Below are positions 13,779 to 23,502 of a stretch of 64,000 nt of DNA, one piece after another. The stretch lies in NCBI GenBank assembly GCA_947471745.1, contig CANJKZ010001112.1:1898001-1962000 (forward strand), written 5' to 3'. This DNA comes from Closterium sp. Naga37s-1 (taxonomy: Eukaryota; Streptophyta; Zygnematophyceae; Desmidiales; Closteriaceae). The position numbers and the translations under genes were made by a program. The notes below the pieces were generated by a model. That model saw only the letters and a list, made by a program, of their open reading frames with translations, was not told where the DNA came from and searched no databases. Position 1 is the first letter of the stretch, and each line of letters opens with the position of its first letter.

Positions 13779-13992
13779 GGCTCTCAGCAGGGCACGAGCA
13801 GGCAGTGTGGTGCAACCAGCCCGTGGCTCAGGTGTGTGATGGTATGCGGTGGTGTGTGGTGGTACGCAGTCTTGTGTGGTGGTAGTGCCGGTGTCAGCCT
13901 GTGCTGTGCCGCTAGCACATCCCCTCATCTGTGGGGCTCTCAGCAGGGCACGAGCAGGCAGTGTGGTGCAACCAGCCCATGGCTCAGGTGTG
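13779..13992 (+). repeat. 156-bp direct duplication
   Basis: GGCTCTCAGCAGGGCACGAG and about 35 following bases occur at 13,779 and again at 13,935, followed by GTGTG/GCGGTGGT-rich sequence. I see no convincing coding frame. The remaining bases up to 14,095 are unremarkable. Confidence 0.75.
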
Positions 13993-14095
13993 CGGTGGTG
14001 TGTGGTGATATGCGGTGGTATGTGATGGTATATGATCAACCCACACTCTTAACCTACCCGCCCTCAGCATTCCCATGCCTCCTATCATCACTGGT

Positions 14096-15690
14096 CAACC
14101 CATGCACGTACAACCCATGCACGTACGACCCATGCACGTACAACCCATGCACGTACAACCCATGCACGTACAACCCATGCACGTACAACCCATGCACGTA
14201 CAACCCATGCACGTACAACCCATGCACGTACAACCCATGCACGTACAACCCATGCACGTACAACCCATGCACGTACAACCCATGCACGTACAACCCATGC
14301 ACGTACAACCCATGCACGTACAACCCATGCACGTACAACCCATGCACGTACAACCCATGCACGTACAACCCATGCACGTACAACCCATGCACGTACAACC
14401 CATGCACGTACAACCCATGCACGTACAACCCATGCACGTACAACCCATGCACGTACAACCCATGCACGTACAACCCATGCACGTACAACCCATGCACGTA
14501 CAACCCATGCACGTACAACCCATGCACGTACAACCCATGCACGTACAACCCATGCACGTACAACCCATGCACGTACAACCCATGCACGTACAACCCATGC
14601 ACGTACAACCTATGCACGTACAACCTATGCACGTACAACCCATGCACGTACAACCCATGCACGTACAACCCATGCACGTACAACCCATGCACGTACAACC
14701 CATGCACGTACAACCCATGCACGTACAACCCATGCACGTACAACCCATGCACGTACAACCCATGCACGTACAACCCATGCACGTACAACCCATGCACGTA
14801 CAACCCATGCACGTACAACCCATGCACGTACAACCCATGCACGTACAACCCATGCACGTACAACCCATGCACGTACAACCCATGCACGTACAACCCATGC
14901 ACGTACAACCCATGCACGTACAACCCATGCACGTACAACCCATGCACGTACAACCCATGCACGTACAACCCATGCACGTACAACCCATGCACGTACAACC
15001 CATGCACGTACAACCCATGCACGTACAACCCATGCACGTACAACCCATGCACGTACGACCCATGCACGTACGACCCATGCACGTACGACCCATGCACGTA
15101 CAACCCATGCACGTACAACCCATGCACGTACAACCCATGCACGTACAACCCATGCACGTACAACCCATGCACGTACAACCCATGCACGTACAACCCATGC
15201 ACGTACAACCCATGCACGTACAACCCATGCACGTACGACCCATGCACGTACGACCCATGCACGTACGACCCATGCACGTACGACCCATGCACGTACAACC
15301 CATGCACGTACAACCCATGCACGTACAACCCATGCACGTACAACCCATGCACGTACAACCCATGCACGTACAACCCATGCACGTACAACCCATGCACGTA
15401 CAACCCATGCACGTACAACCCATGCACGTACAACCCATGCACGTACAACCCATGCACGTACAACCCATGCACGTACAACCCAGGCACGTACAACCCATGC
15501 ACGTACAACCCATGCACGTACAACCCATGCACGTACAACCCATGCACGTACAACCCATGCACGTACAACCCATGCACGTACAACCCATGCACGTACAACC
15601 CATGCACGTACAACCCAGGCACGTACAACCCATGCACGTACGACCCATGCACGTACAACCCATGCACGTACAACCCATGCACGTACAACC
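14096..15690. repeat. 15-bp satellite, 106 units (CATGCACGTACAACC)
   Basis: From 14,101 to 15,690 there are exactly 106 units of CATGCACGTACAACC, preceded by a partial unit. Variants are few: CGACC for CAACC (near 14,126, 15,056-15,095, 15,236-15,290 and 15,648), TATGCACG (near 14,610 and 14,625) and CAGGCACG (15,481 and 15,616). The unit is divisible by 3 and lacks stops in all six frames, giving six different pentapeptide repeats (for example MHVQP and PCTYN forward, LYVHG reverse). The resulting long ORFs are by-products. The variant CGACC units are clustered, which points to recent local expansion. Confidence 0.97.
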
Positions 15691-15770
15691 CTTCTCCCTT
15701 CCATCCCCCGCCCCATCCCCATCCCCCTTCTCCCCTTCCCTCCCATCCCTACCTCTCCTCTGGATCCTGC

Positions 15771-16080
15771 CCACAGCTCGCCCACGCCCTTCTGTCCCTC
15801 GTCAACCCACGCACATCCCAGCCCCCACGCCCTTCTGTCCCTCGTCAACCCACGCACATCCCAGCCCTTCTCCTCCCCTAACATGCGCCGTGCAATCATC
15901 TCCTGCCACCTGTCCTCCCCACCTCCCAACTTCTCTCCCTTCTCTCAAATCACCCCCTTTTCTCCCACAGCTCGCCCACGCCCTCCTATCCCTCGTCAAC
16001 CCACACACGTCGCAGCCCTTCTCCTCCCCTAACACACGCCGTGCAATCATCTCCTGCCACCTGTCCGCCCCGCCTCTCCT
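15771..16080 (+). repeat. Duplicated exon-like segment (CCACAGCTCGCCCACGCCC)
   Basis: CCACAGCTCGCCCACGCCCT starts at 15,771 and again at 15,965. Each is followed by CTCGTCAACCCACNCAC.TC.CAGCCC, then CTTCTCCTCCCCTAACA and GCCGTGCAATCATCTCCTG. The first copy carries a further internal doubling of CCCACGCCCTTCTGTCCCTC. The second copy, after a pyrimidine-rich CAG, reads LAHALLSLVNPHTSQPFSS. That could be an exon of the gene starting near 16,114, but I could not fix its 3' end. It may be one more duplicated splice-junction segment. Confidence 0.6.
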
Positions 16081-16113
16081 ATTCCGGCCGTTGCTGCTTG
16101 GATCCCCCGACAG

Positions 16114-16399
16114 AGCAGCTTCACCCGCTTCACTCCATGAGCCCACCGTGCAGCAGACAGAACAGGAGAAACAGCAGCATAAGGAGCAGCAGAAGCAGCA
16201 GCAGGAACAGCAACAGCAGCAGCAGAAACAGCAACAGCAGCAGCAGAAACAGCAACAGCAGCAGCAGGAGCAGCAAGTGAAGTGGAAGCAAGAGCAGAGG
16301 AGTGACGGGCACACATCAGTGCAGCTGAGCTCAGGCTCGTTCGTACACAAATGGGCCTCACACGCCCATGAGTCTCTCTCCTTCCACATCAACCTGCCT
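16114..16399 (+). CDS. Exon with polyglutamine tract
   Basis: A candidate acceptor (CCCCCGACAG) precedes 16,114 and a good donor (CCT|GTGAGC) follows 16,399. One base completes a codon, then 95 codons follow. The exon encodes a polar start, then a (CAG)n-rich tract at about 16,160-16,277 giving Q-rich sequence with K and E, then HTSVQLSSGSFVHKW and a histidine-containing end. The last part looks like ordinary folded protein, not repeat. The exon 3' junction is repeated twice downstream (16,491 and about 16,565) as non-functional copies. Product unknown. Confidence 0.5.
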
Positions 16400-19260
16400 G
16401 TGAGCTATGGCTGTTCAGGGTACAGGTATAGGATTCTTTTAGCACATATAGCATTCTACCTTGGTGTAAAAGTTTTAAGGCGCTCAAGCCTTCCACGTCA
16501 ACCTGCCTGTGAGCTGAGATGGCTGCTCAGAGTGTTGTGGCTACAGTGTTCTACCTTTTGTGTAAATGCCTGTGAGCTGAGAGAGTGGCATTTACAGTGT
16601 GGCATTTACAGTGTTCTACCTTTCGTGGAAAGTTACTTTTGAGGATTCTCATCTTCCCCTCCCCTGCCTTGAGACGTCTCAGAACAAATCAATCAGCACA
16701 TACAAACAACCTTTTGTGTAAAGCTGTAACTTCCCATCCTCCCCTCCCCTGTCCATCCTCAGTCCCTTCCATCCCTCTTTCATTTCTCCACTCAAATTAA
16801 CCAGATCTATCAAACCAATATTATATCTGTTTTTGTTTGTGGTGAAAGGGGGCGGGGGGGGGCGGGGATCACATATTATCGCACATTCCATGCACTCTCG
16901 ACACTTTGCTTCTTGTATCAGTTCTGTTTCTGTCGAGGCCATAAGAATTGGATACCCCCAACCCAAACTCATTCCCTTCTTGAATCTCCTCCTGCCTCCC
17001 ACCCCAAACCCTCCCGCTCCCAAAAACGTATCTTACAGATTGAAGCACCATCACCCCACACAGCAGGCGGCAGCAGCAGGGCCCTGGTTCTTCTATCGAA
17101 TGTGCTCCCATGCGACGGCATGAATCTCACCCTCGTTATAAGCACACAGAAGGGGGCCGGGGAGGAGAGCTATGGAGAGGATCCCCTCGATATAAGAACG
17201 CAGGAGGAGAGGAGGCAGGGAGACGATAAGAGGGTGAAAGGGGAGGGTCAGGGAGAGCAGGAGGCTAGGAAAATGGGAGTGAGGAGATACCGTATGGATT
17301 GTGGGAGTAAGGCAGGGGAGGTGGAGGGAGGGTTTGGGGAGGAGGAGGGGAGTTGTGGCGATGGAAGTGAGGGTGACGTGTCATCCTATGTTTTGACACG
17401 GCTGCTCGTGCCTCTGCCCTCCCCACCCGGAAGCAGTGCTTTTGTAAGTGCCTTAAAGTGCATCACTCAATCCCGCATTGCCAATTCAAAAGAAGATAAA
17501 CAAAAACGTGAAAAAAAGGGGTGAAATGTTCAGTTCCTAAGGCATACGGTTCGGGGCTTTAAATATAAATAGACTAGTAATTGTGCTTTTATTCCCAACC
17601 AGCCTCTACTCGCTCTTCCTTGCCTCCCTACCTCCCAGTCCCTCCCAGTATCACAGGCATCACAGCAGGTCACAGGGCTGCTGTGCTCATGCTGCCTCTG
17701 CCTTCGCCTTCCCTTGCCTCCCTTCCCTCCCTCCCTGTCCCTCCCAGTATCACCGGCATCACAGCAGGTCACAGGGCAGCCGCCACAGCCGTCCCCACTT
17801 GCCCTCGTTATCCTGCCTCTGCCCTTGCCTCTCCTTACTTCCCCTTGCTCCCTGCCTCTCCTCGCCTTCCCTTGCCTCCCTTCCCTCCCTCCCAGTCCCT
17901 CCCAGTATCACCGGCATCACAGCAGGTCACAGGGCAGGTGCCCCAGCCGTCCCCTCTTGCCCTGCTCATACTGCCTCTGGAGATGGCAGACCGGGGTGGT
18001 GCTGGTCGTGTAAGGACGGCTACTCTGCATGTGAATATCAATACCAAGGTGCGGAGTTCAATTTCCAGCGTAACCAACAGTGCACTCACACTTTGAGACG
18101 TCTTCACAGCCAGTGTCATCACTCGATCCGCAATCATTTCTCTTAATCCGTGTTGCTCTTGTTCCTCTTGTTCCTCGTGTTCCTCTTGTTCCTCTTGTTC
18201 CTCGTGTTCCTCGTGTTCCTCTTGTTCCTCTTGTTCCTCTTGTTCCTCTTGTTCCTCGTGTTCCTCTTGTTCCTCTTGTTCCTCTTGTTCCTCGTGTTCC
18301 TCGTGTTCCTCGTGTTCCTCGTGTTCCTCGTGTTTGTCGTGTTCCTCGTGTTCCTCTTGTTCCTCGTGTTCCTCGTGTTCCTCGTGTTCCTCGTATCGTC
18401 GTGTTCCTCGTGTTCCTCTTGTTCCTCGTGTTCCTCGTGTTCGTCGTGTTCCTCTTGTTCCTCGTGTTCCTCGTGTTCCTCTTGTTCCTCGTGTTCCTCG
18501 TGTTCCTCGTGTTCCTCGTGTGTTCCTCTTGTTCCTCGTGTCGTCGTGTTCCTCGTGTTCCTCTTGTTCCTCGTGTTCCTCGTGTTCGTCGTGTTCCTCT
18601 TGTTCCTCGTGTTCCTCGTGTTCCTCTTGTTCCTCGTGTTCCTCGTGTTCCTCGTGTTCCTCGTGTGTTCCTCTTGTTCCTCGTGTTCCTCTTGTTCCTC
18701 TTGTTCCTCGTGCTCCTCTTGTTCCTCGTGTTCCTCGTGTTCCTCGTGTTCCTCTTGTTCCTCGTGTTCCTCTTGTTCCTCTTGTTCCTCGTGTTCCTCT
18801 TGTTCCTCTTGTTCCTCGTGTTCCTCTTGTTCCTCGTGTTCCTCGTGTTCCTCTCCATCCATGCACAAGCCTCGCCCCCCTCTCCACGTCTTTGGGAGCT
18901 GATCATGGGCGCCTCAGAAGAACGAGCAATCACACGCAACCTCCATCTCTTTTCCTTCCTCCATCCATGTTACTCTTGCTTCACTTCACAGGGGAAATAT
19001 CGCCCCCCTCTCCACTTCGTCTCTTTGGAGCTTATTTTTAAAAGCGCCTCAAAGCAACACTTCCACCTGCCTTCCGTTCTTCCTTCTCTCCCTTCTTCCT
19101 TCTCTCTTGTTTATCAGGGCAAGCCTCGGCCCCCTCTGCACTTCCTCTCGATGGACCTGGCACCACTCAATCTCCACCCTCCACTCTCCTCCTCCTCTTC
19201 CTCCTCCTCCTCCTCCTCCTCCTCCTCCTCCTCCTCCTCCTCCTCCTCCTCCTCCTCCTC

Positions 19261-19291
<31 letters not shown>

Positions 19292-22200
19292 ACCACCACC
19301 ACTCCAACCCACTCCTCTCGGTCAAAGTCTCTCTCCCTGCTATCATTGCTCGTCTCCATCGTTCAGCCTCTACACCTGGTAAGGATTCAAGCTTTTGAGG
19401 CGCCTCAAAAGACATATGGTAAGGATTCAACCTCCCAATGGAATAGCAGCAAACTCGAGGAAAACGCTTAATGCAATTAAGGAAGCATGTGGTTGAAGCG
19501 AATCTTTCAGCCTCTACATCTGCTAAACCATGTCTCGGTTTGGTCTCTCCACTGACGCTCTTCAACTTATTCACACTAATGCTAATGCTTCACCTGCGTG
19601 CAGCCACTATCATCAATCTCCGCCAATCGGAAGCAACAGCAGCAGCAGCATCAGGGACAGGAGCAGCAGCCACTTCTGTCCGTTGTCTCGCTCCCACCTG
19701 CTGCTGCTCATCTCTCTCTGCACCTGCGCTTGCTGCCCTCCCAACCTCAAACCACCTCCAGCGTGTCCCTTGGTACGTTTCCCCACTTTTGAGACGTCTG
19801 CATTTGAGTTTCCTGACGTCTCAGCATCTGAGCTTTTAGACATCTCAAGATCTCAATCCCCCACCCATCATCCACCTCCACTTGCTGCCCTCCCAACATC
19901 AAACCACCTCCAGCGTTTCCCCACTTATGGGACATCTCAAATGTTAATATTTGACATTTAAACCCGCTAATAGGAATCCCCTTATTAACAGTGTATGGAT
20001 GCCTCCAGATGGGAATCGTCCCTCTCTTCATCCCCACTCTCCCATCTCCCCCCCATCCCATCCCATCCGCCTCTCCCCCATCTCATCCCCCTCCCATGTT
20101 AGAATTGAACCATTGACTTGATTAGGAATCATGAGGGCTTTCATAGTTGAAGCTAGGGGAGGGGGGTTGGTTGGGTACTTAGCCAACATTATTGCTCCCC
20201 CACCAATAAGTTAGGTTGGAGAATTATTGGGGGGTCCCAATAATGTTGGCCAAAAGTGGGCCAACATTATTGGGGGGGCCAATAATCTCCCAACTCAACC
20301 TTGGAGGCCAATAATTGGACCAAGGTTGGGTTCCAACCCCCAACTAGGGTTAACCCTAGTTGTGCACCCAAACATAGTTTGGGTGCCTATCTCTATCCTA
20401 GGGTTTATAGGATCAATGCAAGATACAGAAGAGTAGTATAATCTAACATCCCCCCCATTCCATCCCCCTTCCCCTCATTCCATCCCCCTCCCCCCCATTC
20501 CATCTCCCCCATCTTCTCCATTCCATCTCCCCCATCTTCTCCATTCCATCTCCCCCATCTTCTCCATTCCATCTCCCCCATCTTCTCCAGGAGCCCAGCC
20601 GAGTCCCACCAGTTGTCACCCTGCTGCTGCTATCCTGGCATCTGCTCACACTGCTGCTCCTGCACCATCTCACACTGCAGCAGCCAGTGCGAGCCACCGG
20701 AAAAGCTGCTTACAACGTGAACATGAAGGGAGCTATAAGATCCTGTCGTCCCATACCTTCCTCCGCTCCACAGTCCTTGAGCTCGACTCTCCCCCGCCAC
20801 ACCTCATGCGCCCCTCCTGCCGCCACTGCCACTATCACCACAATCACCCCCATTGTCACCAACGCGATTGCCACCATTCCCAATGCCGCTCGCAGACGAG
20901 CGAGCAGGAAGGCGGGGGAGCAGCGGCACACAGTAGCTCTCGTTGTGACGCGTCTCAGAACCCGCAAATTCATGCCAAGAGCAATGCCGGCGGGAGTTTT
21001 TTGAGAGACGGTTCAGAGGAGGTGGAGCATTGGGGCAGAGACGAACTCGCCTTGATGCTGCTGGTAAGGTTTGTTGAGTTGACAAAAGGAGGGGTGGGTT
21101 TTCCTCGAGTGACTGTGTGTGGTGGCTCAGAGGAGGTGGTGCATCTTGGCAGAGAGGACGGACTCGCCTTGATGCTGCTGGTAAAGCCTGCATGGTTCAG
21201 ATCAAACCCACATCCCTTCTCTCCCACCCTCCCTCGCCCGCAAACACCCTGCCCATCTCTCTCCTCTCTTCCTTGCCATCCCGTATCAGAAATCATACTC
21301 TTTGCATGCTTTCCCTCATCCACTCCCTCTCTTAGAGTCTCAGAATTCCTACTCCCCTACTCACCAAGTTCTGAGACGTTTCAAATCCCTTCCTCCCTCC
21401 CTCGGTGCCTCAACTTCCCACTCCCTCTACTCCCCCCACTCCCCCCACTTCCCCCACTCCCTCCCTCCAGGTGGAGACCTCCTGCCCCTCCTCCCTCCTC
21501 ATCTCCGTTGACCTTCCACGATCCCTCGCCTCCCTCCTCCTCTCCTCCCTCCCTCTCCTCATCGGCTCGGCCCTCTCCCTCGCTCTCTGCACCTCCTCCT
21601 ACCTCTTCTCTCACTCACTCTCCCACTCCTCCTCTCCCTCGCTCCACACTCTCCCTTCTCTCCTCTCTCTCATCGCCTCCTCTCCTTGGCCGTCTTTCTC
21701 TAGCCCTGTTCCACGCTCCCTCCTCTCCTCGCTCATAATCTTCTCTCTCCTGCACTCCCTCTCTCACTCCTCTCACTTTTCACTCCCCCTCTCTCACTCC
21801 CATCCTCTAGAATCACCCCCCCACACACTCAGGATTCTCCACTCTCCAGGTTCATTCTGCTGCTTCCTCTTCCTCTCACCCTCTCCCTCTCTACCACTCC
21901 CTCCTCTCTCCGCTCCTCCTCTTCCTCCCTTCCCTTCCAAGACTCTCTCCTTCTCTCACCTCGTTTCTTCACACACTCACCTCCTCCCTTCACTCCTCCC
22001 TCCACTCCACCCTTCCCTCCTCTCTCTGCACCCTCCTTCCCTCTTCTCTCCAAATCAACCCAAACCGACCACACCATGCCACGTCATTCTTACTTTTCCT
22101 TGCATCAGCACGGTGCATGCTGAGCTGTATTTTCTCCACGCTGACATCAGCACTCGTCTCAATCCTCTTAGCAGTCGTAATCTCATCAGCAATTCTCTGC

Positions 22201-23348
22201 CTCCTCGTTGCTTTGCTAAAAGTGACCCTTAGCATCATCTCCTGGTGTGGTCGCTCCCGGTTTGGTGTATGGGAAGATGAAGGCACAAACATCCGCATGG
22301 TAAGTTCAAATAAAACCTGCGCACAAACCTACGTCGCGACACCTCATCAGGCTCTTCGATCGCAATAAGTCTGACTGAGTTTACCATTCTGTTTTCAAGC
22401 ACACAATTTTTTACTTGTTGCATCGCCCATTCCTGCATCTTCTTGATTCATCCTGTCTGCTTGAAATAATTGGTAGCGAGATTAATCCACGTTCTTCACC
22501 AATCTATCCTTGTGTGCTTTTCAAACTCCTGCCATCCCCTTGATTTCAACTGCCAACAACAGGGGTATTGGCCCGCACTCCTCTTCCTCTTCCCCCTCCT
22601 TCCGCTCGCCCTCTTCTCCCCTTTCCTCGCTCTCCTCTTGGCTGCTGCTGTTCAAATCACACGGGCATCTCAAGCCAAGACAAGGTGAGATGAAGGCAGG
22701 TGGTTTTTGTTTGTCTGCTGTTTTTTGAGGGGGCACTCAAGTCTAAATCCATGCATGCACAATTTGAATCAGCGTCTTCCCCCTCCACTGCCTGCTGGTT
22801 GGTTCTTGAGAATTCTCAGAAACAAACGTGCCTGCTGTTGAGCCAACTCAAAAGTCAAGTTTCATTCAATTCCATGCACAGTTGATTCGCCGTGGTGTCC
22901 ATTTTTGAGACGTCTCAAAAGTCGTCGTGGTGTCCATCCACTATCGTGGTGTCCATCCACTATCGTGGTGTCCATCCACTATCGTGGTGTCCATCCACTA
23001 TCGTGGTGTCCATCCACTATCGTGCCTGCTGTTGAGTCGACTTGGTACTTTCACAACTCATGAGTTCAATTAGGATTCCAAACAGAATATTCCTTGTCCA
23101 CTACCGGTATCATGCCTGTTGCTATCCACCAATCACAGGACTTCCCTCTCAGTGGTATCAGAGCTTCTTCTGGCCGATGCCCTCCTGCTGCTTGTCACTG
23201 CCCTCTTCCACCTGCCTCCCTTCATTGCTCTCCTCCACGCCAAGGTCTGTTTGCATGTGTGTGCTTGCGTGCGTACGTGCGCGCGCGCACACACACACAC
23301 ACGCATGCACGCACACATGCATGCACGCACACACGCACCTACACACAC

Positions 23349-23384
<36 letters not shown>

Positions 23385-23417
23385 ACACACACACACAGAC
23401 ACACACACACACACGCA

Positions 23418-23502
<85 letters not shown>

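Noticed and set aside
14075..16642. 855-codon plus-strand ORF through the 15-bp satellite into the polyglutamine region
   Set aside because: Most of it is satellite read-through. Only the part around 16,114-16,399 looks like an exon.
18080..19471. Long Val-Pro, Ser-Cys or Glu-His repeat ORFs
   Set aside because: Artefacts of the 9-bp and (TCC)n repeats; only short stretches at the end have exon character.
23153..23164. TGGTATCAGAGC identical to a copia primer binding site
   Set aside because: No LTR precedes it and no gag follows; it lies inside an exon that fits in splice phase, so a chance match is likelier.
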